Shown: one piece after another, positions 21,752-33,929 of the stretch
Position numbering within the stretch: position 1 is the first letter of the stretch
Layout of the letters: each line of letters begins with the position of its first letter
Source: Crossaster papposus
Lineage: Eukaryota; Echinodermata; Asteroidea; Velatida; Solasteridae
Direction: 5' to 3'
Assembly: GCA_037893245.1 (NCBI GenBank)
Contig: JBAIAA010000648.1
Location: 496,001 to 560,000, forward strand
DNA: 64,000 nucleotides
Made by a program: the position numbers and the translations under genes
The notes under the pieces: model-generated
The model's input: only the letters and a program-made list of their open reading frames with translations
What the model was told of the DNA's origin: nothing
Database searches by the model: none

Positions 21752-22428
21752 TGTTCCAGTTACTTACCACTGCTCTGACCTTTAACATGCTGAAACAAAT
21801 TGATGTCCAGCCACACGGTTGTATGGAAGCAGCATGATAATGGTTTATGCACCATAAATTTACATGTTAGCAGTGTTGTAGTCGAGTACTTTTCGAGTAC
21901 AAATTTACTGCAAAATATTGAACAGGTGAGGTGTGAACAAAGTTGGAAAACATGGACATTAGATGGTATGCACAAAGGTAAGATTATGTAATGATGGCCT
22001 CAAACTATCACAGCTGAGTAAAAAATTATACTGTAGGACAACAGTACACGGCCGAGTACATTTTGAGTACTCTTCTGCTAAAAACTTTTTTTTGTTCTAA
22101 CTGAGAATCTGAAGTATGCAAATTATGTTGTAATCTTACCTATGTGTATCTACCGTCTAATGTCCATGTCTGCCAGCTTTGTTCACACCTCAACTGGTCA
22201 ATATTTAGCAGTAAAATTGGTATTCGAAAAGAACCAGACTACAATACAGCATGTTAGGAAACATATAAAATGTTGACGTAGTTAGAAAGTGTTCCAGTTA
22301 CTGGTTTATGCACCATAAATTGTTAGGAAACATTCTTATTACATTTTGAAGTATTTGGAAAGTGTTCCAGTTATTTAACAGTACTCAGACCTGTAACATG
22401 CTGAACAAATTGATGTCTGGTTACATGA
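21752..22428. repeat. Direct and inverted duplication cluster
   Basis: About 65 bp beginning GTGTTCCAGTTA recurs at 21752 and 22364, both followed by AACATGCTGA and AAATTGATGTC. Between them, 21895-21985 and 22130-22235 are inverted copies of each other. Each contains an exon-like block bounded by an AG and GTAAGATTA, reading RCEQSWKTWTLDG in one copy and RCEQSWQTWTLDG in the other. Confidence 0.65.
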
Positions 22429-24532
22429 GTGCTCTACCATGTCTTCAGTATTCAGTTCATATTAAATTAGTTTGTTGACAAATGAAGGTTGATAACTTGT
22501 TACTTAACCACATTGACAATTAATCTGGCAAAAATAAACCACTGCAGCATTTAATGTGTAAAATTCACATGATGTCATGGGTGCTGGTAATGGGTGTGGA
22601 AGATAAACTGTTACAAAATGTATACCATGCCAGCTTGCTTTGTTGGATCTCTAATATTTCATTAAAACATTTCCTTCATCTTGCTGTCATTTTCCATAGC
22701 TTAACGCGTTAAACAACAAATGATCTGCAAACACGTGACTTCATGATTGTTGTGATGATAGCTGTGGTGATAGCTGTGCTGACATCTCAAAACATTGTTT
22801 GTAATTACAGTGAATTTAGCAGGTTTTTTTGTTTTTTGTTTTCTTTTGTTTGTTTTGTTTTGCTTTGCATATCGCTTGACTTATTTTAATCAACCTCATT
22901 TTATGTTATTTGTATGTGGCAGTAATGCAGCTTATTCATTCATGTGGCATCTGAAAATCTAACATCTTGTTTACTGTTGCTTTGCATAAATGGAAGAAAT
23001 GTTCAGTGTCCTATCAGCATATTTCTTTTTTTGTAGGAGGGTGAAGTGAATACAAGGTGGTCCTGACCCCCTCTCCATCTCACTGTAACCACGGCGATAT
23101 ATAAACCTCCACTAAAGCAAGCTAGTCCTAATTAGTACTATATTTTGTAAATTGTAACAGTTTTGGTTCAGGTCGGGCACTTGCTTCAAATATCAATTTT
23201 TGAAATGGAGAACTCATGTAGATGTAACGTTATAGCTGTGTTAACTTGTTCATAATTGATACTTGCACAACTGTAGAGTGGATTATTTCTGAAGTGAGTT
23301 GAACGTGACAGTTACTGTGCTAAACAAGAACAGTATCATTACACAAATTTAAAAAGAGTCAACTTTATAAATGTTCAATGATCTCCCTTTGTAATTGTCC
23401 CTATGGTCTAAATTTGTATCTTGCATTTTACCTTGCAACTGAATCCAGTTTCCATTTTTTTTGCAAACTGGACAACTTCAGTGAATTTTACACATGAGTC
23501 CTTTGGATTATTATTAATGTTGCAACTTTTAAGGTGCCGTATAAATATTGTAAATAAACCGATCAAAATGAGTAAATATTTCTAGTGTGTCTCTTTTTCT
23601 GCTGTCTGCCTGTTGTACATGTATTTGAAGACTTAACCTTACCTAGTGAAGCCTTTGAAGAAACTATTTGCAAGTAACACAGCATTTTCGTTTCATTACG
23701 GTTTATTACACATGGATCAAACAGCAAGTCAAAAAATCAACAATGTCTGATATACAATTTGAAAATAGATTTATACAAAAAACAATTTTTGGACAACATA
23801 AACAAACTAGATTAAAAGCAATTATTACAAATTACAATATAAATGACAAACATACATGTACATGTTTAGGAGTGATTCATGAATGGTAAGATGACTGTTT
23901 TTATACCTCTTGGAGGGAAATCAAGCAGATGAGATTGTCCGAGATTATGACCAGACGGTTTGGCGAGTTGATGGCAAAGATGACAGTGTTTCAGATTCCA
24001 ATAAATAAGACAACCGAATCGAACAATTAATTGGTTACGTCTAACAGCTTATGCAGTAATGCTTTATTCTTTGGACAGTGTTAATTTGAAAATGTATTCT
24101 TGCTTGCATATTGACAATTGTAAGCCTATATTATTCCCGACAAGCAAGTAAATAAGTCACCAGCTAGAACAATAAGGGTATTACACTCGGATACACGCAA
24201 TAAAGGACAGAGGAGAAAGGATTTTGTTTTTGCTATTTGCTGCAGCTTGCAAATTTATTAATATTCCCTAATGGGTATCCGTGCCCTTACGAGGGTCAAT
24301 CGGCAACCGACCGCAAATAAGAAAAGTTAACAGGGGTCCGGCTTGACCACTGCACCTGGTAATTATCAATCTATCCAATCCATTATAAACCAATTTCATA
24401 CAAGCACGTGATGACAGATAGGCCACAGCTTGTGGCCTCGACCGTGAACGAATAGGCAGCTTGCCCCAGTTGCAATCGACTTATGGGCTGATCAGACCCC
24501 CATGGCAGCTTGCCAAAAGTCGATTACAGTGA

Positions 24533-24655
24533 ACAATAAACTTGTATACCATGGCAGCTTGCCAACAAGTTAAATCACAATGCATTACTATGTAGAATAA
24601 ACTTGCATACCATTGCAGCTTGCCAACAAGTTAAACCACAATGCATATCAATACA
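24533..24655 (+). repeat. Two tandem ~61-bp units
   Basis: AATAAACTTGTATACCATGG then CAGCTTGCCAACAAGTTAAA is repeated with few changes. A third, partial unit lies before it (ATGGCAGCTTGCC near 24502). It precedes the SGNH end of the second DIRS copy and may be part of its terminal region. Confidence 0.6.
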
Positions 24656-25117
24656 GACTGACTGCCCTATCACAGCCCACTTAATGAAAATACGAACCTT
24701 TAAAACGATTACACGTTTTAGGGTACCGTACCGGTAATATTAAAATGTCACTACTGCTGAATGGTTATATGTTTTCCTCTTATTAAGAACTCCAATCATT
24801 AGATTAGGATTTTCTAAAACCCTAATGGTGATTTATTAAAAGTTAATCGTATAATTTACTGAACTGGCCTGAACCACCGCCTGAACTGGCAGTTGGAAAT
24901 GAATTGCAGGTCTAATAAATAATTTACAGGTTAAACTACAGCAAAATGAGTCTGTGTCAGTCCTTTCCCCAGCAAAAATGCCACTAGCGCCACCAAAAGC
25001 GACCCCTGGGAAGAAGGAACTGACACGATGACTCATGTTGCCTCATCGGCAACAGGAGTTTGCGGAAAATATGAAATGATGCAATGAGAAATATTTTGCC
25101 GAAATATAGTGAGCCCT

Positions 25118-25644
25118 TCAGCAGAAAGGGTTCCACCTCATCGAATCAAATCGATAAAGCTGAAAAACGACCCTTAACTGTGGGTGGTGTACTTCTGTTA
25201 TGCCCAACCTGCGCGCGACCGATCGCGCCCATGTATTTATGGCCCGCCGCTTCATTTCAATTTTTGTTAAAGAAAAGGCCGCATAAAAACAGGCTCGTGG
25301 TACAATATCTGACCACACTATCTAGCTGTGCTTCAGGAAATCGGCCACGACACTCCGCCATGAATATGCGGATGCTTTCTCTATGCTTTGACGAATACAA
25401 AAGACATCCAAAGGCACGAGAGCATTCGTACCAAGATTGACAACAATAATTATTGCGGGCGGATGCCCAGTTGCGGCAAATTCTGACCACAAATTGTTAG
25501 GGTCAGACAGCTGCGCCCACCCTCAGCATTCCACCGAACTTGATGCGGACAATTGAACACTTGTTGAGACTGTCGGATGATGGAGTCTCTGACAATCCAG
25601 ATGTCGCCTGTCCAATATAACGCGAAACAACATTGTGATAGCAA
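25118..25644 (-). pseudogene. SGNH hydrolase-like domain of the second DIRS copy
   Basis: Block I reads IWIVRDSIIRQS, where the first DIRS copy has IVGDSIIRR, so the Gly of GDS is Arg (GGA to AGA). Downstream, WSDIVPRACFYAAF matches WSDILPRVYYFGA of the first copy. The pieces lie in different frames (25644-25450, 25490-25257, 25318-25118), so frameshifts have accumulated. A TTGGACAG sequence just before GDIW could be a splice acceptor. Confidence 0.7.
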
Positions 25645-25965
25645 TTTACAACCTTGGTAAAAAAAAAGCGAACCTATAAACGGGGCGATTAAGACAGGAC
25701 TGCCTCGGAACGCCAGCGACCCTTGGGCTTAATATTCTCTGGAGAGACTCCTAAGTGAAATCCCGTCGTGGCCGCCCCAATGCGAAAAGAATGCGCCCAA
25801 GTTGTTAGTCTGTTTCTTTCTCTATGTTATTATGGAGGACTAAATTAAACTGGTAACTTGTCAGGGGACTGCCATAAAAATGATTAAATAACGCGTCGGA
25901 CCCTGAATGTGGTCGTGTCGCAGCGAATAGGGACAGTGCCCGGACAGGGCAAAGTTCGCTGTTAA

Positions 25966-26286
25966 AAGGTATAGGATACACAATTTGAAGATATAGAAAA
26001 TCTTTACTACCGAATTATATGAAATATCTTACTCATTTGAAAGTAAATAATTTTCGCGAGCGCGAAAAAAAACAACAAAAACAAACAACCCAAAAAACAA
26101 AGATAACGTAAAACAAACTGCTCGACGCCGGTTGAAAACAAACGCTATTTTTCGTGCTTTGCTAGGCATCCATGATTGTAACACTTCGGGCAGGTCAGTT
26201 AAACGATATTATATAAATTACCACCCCGAAATCCGCCCATTCGTGATAATTCCAGCAATTACCAATGGTGTATCCTACCTTTAACC
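25966..26286 (-). mobile_element. MITE of the GGTAGGATACACC family, copy 1
   Basis: The right end reads ATTACCAATGGTGTATCCTACC, whose complement begins GGTAGGATACACC; the left end has AGGTATAGGATACACAATTTG. Internal blocks CGCCGGTTGAAAAC and GGCATCCATGATTGTAA recur in the copy at 49.5-49.85 kb. It lies within the recombinase remnant. Confidence 0.68.
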
Positions 26287-26494
26287 GAATTACCCAACCT
26301 GATTACCTGTGGAGCGCCTGTCTTAACTCGCTATCGTGGCCGCTGGATTCCCGGAAACCCAAGATTCTGTCTGTAATTCGTAACAGCGAATCGTGCAAGT
26401 GATGTCGTGAGTCGGCCATAAATTATCCAATTCGCATAAACCCCCCAAAATGCACCCAGCGTATACTGCTCTGTTAATAATGTTACCTAATACT

Positions 26495-26680
26495 TATACC
26501 CAGCACGATATGTGGCAGAGGGGTACCCCCCTCTTATCCCTATACTTTATACGCACTCAACACTATTGTAACCTAACCCACCCCCCCTTAAAACCTAAAA
26601 GGAATTCCTGAGATTCCGGGAACACAATGGTCAACACAAAAGAGGGGGGGTTTTCTCTGCCACATATCGTGCTTCATATG
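26495..26680. mobile_element. hAT-type MITE, copy 1 (8-bp TSD CTAATACT)
   Basis: The 186-bp element has inverted AGCACGATATGTGGCAGAG near both ends. CTAATACT is exactly duplicated outside (26487-26494 and 26681-26688). An 8-bp duplication is typical of hAT transposons. A second copy with its own perfect 8-bp duplication is at 53076-53276. Confidence 0.9.
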
Positions 26681-27129
26681 CTAATACTGGCCAGAGCAAA
26701 TGTGCGTTAATGTACATAACATCCGTGACCAAGTTTGTGGGAAAATAGGCAAACGGTCGTCCGCTGAAGGGCGATCTTTTCTACATCCTTCTAACAACTT
26801 AGAAATAATGAAATCCTTGGTCGGGTTCGGTAAACCTTGAACAATAAGAGAAAACCCGACTCCAGAAACATATAGTGGCTATTGTTGCCGGGGACAACTG
26901 CCGCAATTTACCGTAAGTCGTTCACTGACGCTCTGAAAGCACAATCTAATTGGAGTACCCCCACGGTTAATGCAATGAGTCTCCTAGTAAACGCTCTACC
27001 CGGGTCAATCGCCCAACACAAACAATTTAGCGACCCTAGTACATGTAGCAGTAGTGAGTACTAGTACATGTAGTAGGGATTGAAGCGCCCGTAACGAATT
27101 GTTAGGTTTTCGCAAAGTGTGTGTGTTCT

Positions 27130-28030
27130 GTTCACATATTACGCCTGTACCTTTCCGTCTAGAACCTTAACCTGCCGTTGCACTGAGTCAATTTTCAACC
27201 CCAGAAAAACACTAGACTGGGTTAGTGATTTTTTGGGTTTTTTTCTGTTCTTTTTCTCTCTCGCAGCAAGTCGCACCCCCAAAGTGGAACACTCCTCCTT
27301 AAATGTAGTCAGCAGATGATTACTGTTCTGCTCGGTCGACCCCATAATTAACAATTAATCCAGGTACTGGGTAATAAAGCGTGATTGTGACATTCAACGA
27401 ACATGAAAATCTAAGAACTAACTGTCTCAAAATGAGAACAAGAAATCGAACACCCCATTGGCAGACATCGATCATAAAAGTACCGCCCATTAAACTTAAA
27501 AGCCTAACAGTTCCCAATACGACAGGGGCCACGGGAAGTAAATTGAAATGCAGATTTTATGTCCGACTTTGCCCTCCAAGCCCCCTGCCCTGTCCCCCTA
27601 ACTAAATCGACAGTCGTGTCAAACGACGAATAGCGAAACACACATTTTTCTCTGTCGCTGAAACCCGTAATTGAATCTCCAGGAGGAAAATATAGATGTT
27701 GGTGATTGTGAATAATATTAAAAGTGGCCCTCGGTGGCCCGTCGCGCGTATTGACTAGCTACCAGCGGGAAAAGCCGTGTTCATAGGGGACATGGCAGAT
27801 GCAGCGGCACCCATGGATATCTATGTCTATCTGTGCCCATGATATGACCGCGTGGGACTGTGTTGTTGCCTTAATCGGAACAGCTCATCATAGGAACGCC
27901 CGCCCCAACCCGGGAATTGTGTAACGGCCGTCCTAACCGTCTTTGCGTATTGATTGAGCAGCCCACCGCAGCGAGTTGGATGACGGACTAGCTGTCATGT
28001 CGTGAATGTATAGGAAGACTGCAGTGTTTC
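27130..28030 (-). pseudogene. gag and RT remnants of the second DIRS copy
   Basis: The gag part shows FPGWGGRSYDELFRLR, aligning by eye with FPGLGWKAYDEQFRLR of the first copy. The RT part has SDIKSAFQF, then FNGRYFYDRCLPMGCSIS, and after a gap STLGVRLA and SSVFLGLKIDSVQRQVKV. Several frameshifts and stops occur and the LDD catalytic box is absent. Confidence 0.72.
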
Positions 28031-28301
28031 CCCCTGCGGTCAGTGTCAGAGAATGTTTACAGCGGTTGCCAATGCGGAAACTGCGTTGTCGTGATAAAGA
28101 CTAGCAACGTCTACCTATTTACTATTCTCTTTGACCGGGAGAGCGATATGTGTCAAAGGGATTGGTAATGACTCCAAAAATTAATGGCAATATTACTTGG
28201 TAAGAAGTACAGCAGCTTCGGATAGTATAATGCATTTTTAGAAACGTTTCACTGCGAAGTACTGCGGTTATGGAAAAAAATATCACTTTTTATCCCCCCC
28301 G

Positions 28302-28380
28302 TTGATACGCTGGCAATCGCTGAACTTTCAAAGAAAAAGTCAAGTGGAACCGTGATTTCAGCGTGTCCATACAGGTTGAT
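28302..28380 (+). repeat. Fragment of the Harbinger-type MITE
   Basis: GTTGATACGCTGGCAATCGC through CAGCGTGTCCATA matches the block near 3148-3230 of the complete MITEs. No terminal sequence is left. Confidence 0.75.
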
Positions 28381-29555
28381 AACCGCATATCGATACCAGT
28401 TGGGGAACTAAGCCTGCGCGAGTTTCCTTCACGAAAATCACAATGGAGAAACTATCGAAAAAGTCGGGTTTTTTTGCATCTATCGTCATTGTAAGAATAC
28501 TTTTCAATATATTTCTTAGTTCTGTTAGCATAACGAAGCTAAGATACTCTACTTTCAGAAAATATTAAATATAATGAAATCTTTAATCATTAAGGCTCGC
28601 TGATTTCATGATAAAAGTCACATTTTCCGTAAAAATCGGTCTCATTTCCTGTGTAAAGTCCTTTTTTGTACAGTAACTCCCGACTTCAACTCGTCATAAA
28701 AATAAATAGCGCCACCGCACGTCTTAATTCTAAAGAGTGAATCTTCAGCAAGCCTTTGCCGAACTAACAATGTAACAATCATTTTGATTGGTTTAGGATA
28801 ACACTCGCGGATCTTTCTTTAAACAAAAACTATCCATTCAAACCTAGCGTTTCTCGAGAGCCTGACCTGCTTGGCTAGTCTTTTCGCATGCGCAATTTAG
28901 TACACGCTTCCGTAGGCGCGCGAACGTACGTACACACACGTACACATCGTAAACAGGATGTAAGAGTTGTTAAGACTGCTAGGAGACTACATCAATCGGC
29001 GGGAGAAGTGAAAGGTTGGAACGTTCGTCTCGATCGCTGTATATTTTGGGCCAAATTGTGAGTAAGTCCTTCTGATTTTTGTTACAATTTTGTAATCATA
29101 TTGTAGTTTAAGTTATATACAACCAAAGTATGTAATTTGTGTTAGCCAATTTCACCGTATAATCAATAGTTTGAGGAAAGAAAATTACCACGTGAAAAAG
29201 GCAAGTACGTGCGTGTACACTGATGAATGGCTTATTCCATTTCCAATCAGAAGGGGGTAAACACGATACTTCACCCATTTTGCTCGATCGTGTTGGCAGC
29301 TCAGTGTATTCATTATCGTTTGTCACCAGAGTTAAAATTGAAATACAAGTTCTGTTTGTTAATTATTTTAACATTGTCATTTTTTTTCTGTTTTTGGGGG
29401 GAATCGAATGGAAGTAAATATATTTTCAATTTGTCAAAGTGTTAAATAGAATGTTTAACAACAAGGCCTACTCAGAGAGGATATGACATTTTATCTTTAA
29501 TACACAAATAATCCACAAGGGAAACCTGACTAGGTAAATTTGCATGAAAGAATTT
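28381..29555. other. No gene recognised
   Basis: AT-rich DNA with a short GC-richer patch near 28860-29000. ORFs are short and motif-free. Confidence 0.5.
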
Positions 29556-29632
29556 TGCAAGGTGGGACTCGAACCTGCGACTTCCGGAATACTAGCCTGC
29601 CCTCTACCAACTGAGATATCTTGACCTATATG
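29556..29632 (-). repeat. tRNA-derived sequence (SINE head or tRNA pseudogene)
   Basis: On the minus strand a box A (ATATCTCAGTTGGTAGAGG) is followed by a box B (GGTTCGAGTCC). The T-arm and acceptor stem do not pair properly, so this is not called a functional tRNA. Confidence 0.6.
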
Positions 29633-29735
29633 TTACTTGTTAGCAAGCTCCTAAATTGTTTAGTATTTTTGGTCGCAGTGATTAGCAATTTCGTCAAATA
29701 TAGATGTTACAGTCATCAGCTAATGAAGATTAATA

Positions 29736-29815
29736 CCCCCCCCCCCCCCCCCCCCATCCCGCCCCATCCCGCCCCATCCCACCCCATCCCACCCCATCTC
29801 ACCCCACCGCGGCTT
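29736..29815 (+). repeat. C20 homopolymer followed by CCCCATCCCG-type repeats
   Basis: Twenty C, then about six units of CCCATCCCGC/CCCATCCCAC. The other strand is G-quadruplex-prone. Confidence 0.95.
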
Positions 29816-30233
29816 TCATCAAACCAATATAAATGGACATGTGTCCAAAGTGTACAACAATCACAAAAAATACTATTCTGGTTATTTTTCACGGGGTTAC
29901 AGCAGACACTACAAGGACATTTAACAGGCATAGTACATCAACTAACATATAAACTTAACAGAAATTTGTTTTTATATATATGTGTATACACACACATACA
30001 CATACATATAGGTGGGTTCGGACGCTAAGTTGCAAAAAAAAGAAACAACTAAAAAACACTGCTTCCGTAATTATACATAAATATTAGGCTACACCAGAGA
30101 GATACACTTCATAGACAAGTGTTAATGTACATACATATCAACACTATATTATATTATTACTAATACATATTATTAAGGCTATGAGTGTGAGCAGCACGTA
30201 TGAACACATCAACATGTAAACTACTGCAGAAAC

Positions 30234-31067
30234 TCAGTTGGATCGGACTCCAGATGATGGTTCTGTGTCGAGTGGTGGGATGTATTTATGACCACTGATG
30301 TACAAGTTCCCATTGCGAAACACAGGTTTCTTGCCCGCAAGGAAGGACTTCCGCATCACGTCTTTAAGACTCCTCTTCTTAGCCACGTCAACAGCCGGCA
30401 AGTCATCTAGCACGAAGATTCCACAAGCAGATAAGGTTGCTCGAGCTCGGAGCATTATTGCTTGACGTTCTGGGCGGTAAATAAACTTCGCCAAGATATG
30501 GCGAGGTTTATCTGTCGGAGATTTCGGAATACGACCCGAACGATGAGCATTTTCAATCTTCGGCTCAAGATTGCATTCTTTAGCTAGGATTTCTTTTATT
30601 TTTCCGTATGGGTATGATGGAGATTCGTTCGGAAGTTCGGGGATACCTCCGAATCTAAGGTTGAAACTCCTTGAGTACCGCTCCAGCCGCAGAGTAGACT
30701 CCTCCAATTGAACGATTTTGTGATTGGCAGATTGGAGCATACTGGTAGTGTCAGCGAGATTTGATGAAACTGATTTGTTTACTGCCTGCATATCTTCTAT
30801 TGCTTGGGAAGTGAAATCGACAGATTTCTCAAACTGTTGATGCTTGGCCTCTATTATTGACATTCTCGATAGGAGAGACTGTTGGTTAGAGATGACTACA
30901 TCGAGTTTCCCCTGGATTTCAGATCTCATTGACTGCAGTTCCTGGCGAATCATCGGCAGCAAACTGTCGGAAATGGACGGTGATACGGCCCCTCCACACA
31001 ACTGCTGGTCATGCACATCAATCGGATCAGATGATGCCTGTTGTTTTTTGTCTCTTTTGGGCGGCAT
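30234..31067 (-). CDS. L1-type ORF1 protein (Transposase_22-like), intact, without ORF2
   Basis: An uninterrupted frame runs to 30234. I favour the Met at about 31067 (MPPKRDKK), giving 277 aa; the frame is open upstream to 31127. Residues about 30-130 form a long coiled coil (EIQGKLDVVISNQQSLLSR, VNKSVSSNLADTTSML). The RRM-like domain starts at RYSRSFNLRFGGIPE. A C-terminal domain includes AHRSGRIP, PRHILAKFIYRPER and KPVFRNGNLYISGHKY. This layout matches LINE-1 ORF1p, a trimeric RNA-binding chaperone. No endonuclease or RT frame follows downstream on the minus strand, unlike a normal 5'-truncated LINE. It may be a solitary or domesticated ORF1-like gene, or a LINE that lost its 3' part. Confidence 0.85.
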   Translation of the reverse strand: MPPKRDKKQQASSDPIDVHDQQLCGGAVSPSISDSLLPMIRQELQSMRSEIQGKLDVVISNQQSLLSRMSIIEAKHQQFEKSVDFTSQAIEDMQAVNKSVSSNLADTTSMLQSANHKIVQLEESTLRLERYSRSFNLRFGGIPELPNESPSYPYGKIKEILAKECNLEPKIENAHRSGRIPKSPTDKPRHILAKFIYRPERQAIMLRARATLSACGIFVLDDLPAVDVAKKRSLKDVMRKSFLAGKKPVFRNGNLYISGHKYIPPLDTEPSSGVRSN

Positions 31068-31548
31068 ATTTGCGTCAAAGATCACTATACCTTGGTTGGA
31101 GAAAGATATGTTGACACTGACAGGCAAATCTGAAGGAGACCCACAGTAGATGAAGCGGATGGAGACGGATTTTGGTGTAAGTTATAATTTTTGTTACGGA
31201 GCAGGTTTCAGAACGTTGTTAGCCCATCAATAGCGCCCTCATGCAAGTGAAACCAATTCACAACCATGTTTATAACACCTCACCCACAGATTATGTGTCT
31301 TGATTGGCCGAGAGCGAGTCACATGTTACTTTCTAATTTTGCTATCTTTCTGTGCACGGCCAAAAGTACTATGCGCATAGCAACCAAAGTACTATACCAT
31401 TAGCAACCAAAAGACTATTTCCACGGCGCAGTATTTGTGTGCAGATGAATGCTGGCGTGTGCGTTGCGCGTTGTGCGTAGCGCGTATTATTCCAAAGAGA
31501 GCGGGCCGCAGACTTGGGTTCAAACATTTCGTGAAGGGGTAGTTTTTA

Positions 31549-31766
31549 AAGGTAGGATACACCATTGGTAATTGCTTGAATTATGATGAAAGGGTAGATT
31601 TGGGGGGCGATCGCGAATCTTTCTTCATACAATTTTATTTTTCGGAATAATTACAGGATATCTAGCGCAATAATTTTGCTGGATACCTAGAATCATTATT
31701 TATTTTCAAATGAGTAAGATATTTCTTAATAATTCTGTAGAAAATAATTCGATATCTGCAAATGTG
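31549..31766 (+). mobile_element. MITE of the GGTAGGATACACC family, copy 2 (partial)
   Basis: It begins AGGTAGGATACACCATTGG and contains CAGGATATCTAGCGCAATAA, the inverse of a block in the 47.84-kb copy. It is cut off by the inverted-repeat element at 31767. Confidence 0.7.
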
Positions 31767-33638
31767 CAGGCCCGCTGGAACGCATTTTTTCCAGGGGGTG
31801 CGGACTTTATTAAACGACATTTTGTGCGAGCGCGAACCCCGAGGCCCGCTTAAGGGCCCCGGGAGCTTTGAGTTTCTAGATGCTCTGTGGTGCAATCTGA
31901 GCGTTTAATTCGTCACCGACACACGAACTGGCACCTTCTGCATCACATGTGTACAGAAAATCCAAAAAATCGAAAACGAAATTATTGCTGAATATATCAT
32001 TTTGTGCCATGAAGTATAACATGGCGAAGTTGTTTTTTCTTAAATCATGTTAATTTGCTAATTTTTATTGGGGAGTTTTGCAGATGATTAGTCCATTCTG
32101 TCGTTTTTCGGTTCCACGAAGTGACACTGCACTCTGTATCAGTTCGTGAAAACGAAATTGCGGGGCGCGCTGTGAAAAGGATTTCGCGAACTAGCACTGT
32201 CTATACAACGTACCCAGGGCAATGTTGTAATAGTGTTCTTTCGTTTTAGACGGTTTCATACGACATAGTAGACGGTGTACGTCTCCTATCCAATCAAAAG
32301 CCGTGCAAAACAATACAGCCCTCCCACCGGTGCCCCGTCCAATCGTTGGCCAGATGACGACCGGTCGTCACATTAGGTTTTTGTTATTAGTAAGCAAAGA
32401 TAATGTTACATATTCAGCATGAATTATTATATTTAAATTAAGGAAGCTTTTTCTGCGGTTTGTTATAACAGCAATGTGCGCCTACAGGAGACTAAAGATG
32501 TTCATCTAGTCGTACAATTTCCCATCTTTGTTAAATTTCTATGCCTTGTAATATCGCGCTTGTAATATATCCGTTGGAGTCAGCGGGGAATTTAAGTATA
32601 GCCTGGACAAACGGGTTGCTACGAGGATAGACCATGCGCAGACATTTTCATTCATAATTGTTTGGATAAAAGCCGCGGTGGGGTGGGATGGGTAGAGATT
32701 TGGAGAGGGGGGGGGGGGGGGGGGGTGGTAGTGGCGGCTAAATTAACTTTCATTACCTGATGACTGCAACATCTATAGTTAATTGCTAATTTTGGGTGTT
32801 ACTACTAGTAAATAACAAATAACCGCTCAACTTGCTTCTAAGCTCGACGGTGGGTGCAAAGGATTAATATTCCTCGCTTTTTTCTTTCTGTAATGTAAAT
32901 GAGCCAACTCCAACGCTCATTTTGATGTATTAGGACTACCTAAATTATTATGAGCGAACCCTAATGTACTTTTAATGTAATTTTTCGACAAAGCTCCCTG
33001 CTTCAATACCGAGAGCTTAATCGTCATTTGGGTGACTGATTGATACTACAATATTTACAACTTGGAACACAAACGACGCGGAAATTGTTTAGCTTGTCAA
33101 AGAGACAAAAGGCACAGTTCGTTTCATTGGTGGCTTTTAGCTTGATTGAACTAGGAACAAATACAGGTAATATTTTATTTAGTTGCTAATGGGATTTCGG
33201 TAATGATCGCCACGTCAAATGTTTACAATAAATCTTACAATTGTGCCTGCATACGAATAGTACAAAGACCGCAATTACTGTAAGTGTTAATTGCTAATTT
33301 TGGGTAAGAATGGACTAATTTCTGCAAAACTCCCCAATAAAAATTAGCAAATTAACATGATTTAAGAAAAAACAACTTCGCCATGTTATACTTCATGGCA
33401 CAAAATGATATATTCAGCAATAATTTCGTTTTCGATTTTTTGGATTTTCTGTACACATGTGATGCAGAAGGTGCCAGTTCGTGTGTCGGTGACGAATTAA
33501 ACGCTCAGATTGCACCACAGAGCATCTAGAAACTCAAAGCTCCCGGGGCCCTTAAGCGGGCCTCGGGGTTCGCGCTCGCACAAAATGTCGTTTAATAAAG
33601 TCCGCACCCCCTGGAAAAAATGCGTTCCAGCGGGCCTG
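31767..33638. mobile_element. Element with ~335-bp terminal inverted repeats
   Basis: 31767-32100 and 33307-33638 are almost perfect inverted copies (outer end CAGGCCCGCTGGAACGC, inner end near TAGTCCATTC). The 1.2-kb middle has no convincing ORF and includes a G19 run (32707-32725). A CAGG start is compatible with hAT, but the flanks show no clear 8-bp duplication, so the superfamily is open. Confidence 0.82.
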
Positions 33639-33929
33639 CAGGGGTGGAACATTTTGAAGTTTTATAGTACATGTTTGATTTGTTCGTTGGCCTATTTTAT
33701 AATTGTAGTTTTCCATTTTTAAGGATTTTTATTTTTGATCACGTAAGTATTCAAGTACTTATGATAAGATGTGCGTATACTAGGTCTCAAAAGTAGGGGG
33801 TGCTTTAGTACATTGCAGCACCCCCACCCCAAAATCCTGGGGGGCGGCAGCACCCCCTGCACCCCCCGTTCCCGCGTGCCTGGTATCATACCTTTAAGAG
33901 AGAAATACATTTTCCACCAATTTTGTATT

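Larger units (their letters stand above)
21471..25090. other. Gene-poor interval with local duplications
   Basis: No gene was recognised. It contains the duplicated segments described separately at 21752-22428 and 24533-24655, T-rich low-complexity DNA near 22820-22870, and AATAAA-like sites near 23560 that could belong to an unannotated transcript. Confidence 0.5.
25690..27000 (-). pseudogene. Tyrosine recombinase of the second DIRS copy, interrupted by two MITEs
   Basis: The N-terminal part reads QGLPNPTKDFIISKLLEGC (about 26850-26790) and continues RPSADDRLPIF before the hAT MITE. After it, a RAVYAGCILGGLCELD-like stretch corresponds to the first catalytic-Arg region, with Arg apparently lost. 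After the second MITE, HSFRIGAATT and GRWRSEAV (about 25800-25700) preserve the HxxR box that is mutated in the first DIRS copy. Not functional. Confidence 0.75.
25100..28080 (-). mobile_element. Second DIRS-like element, internally deleted
   Basis: Minus-strand order is gag fragment (about 28030-27850), RT fragment (27720-27130), recombinase (27000-25690) and SGNH-like domain (25644-25118). The RNase H segment between RT and recombinase is missing. The element carries a MITE with GGTAGGATACACC ends (25966-26286) and a hAT-type MITE (26495-26680). Coding remnants differ clearly from the copy at 0.1-7.6 kb, so they are different subfamilies or an older insertion. Confidence 0.8.

Noticed and set aside
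29556..29632. Functional tRNA gene
   Set aside because: Boxes A and B are present but acceptor and T-arm pairing fails.
31662..33722. Two ORFs starting MHHRASRNSKLPGP at both ends of one element
   Set aside because: They are the same terminal inverted repeat read on opposite strands, not a gene pair.
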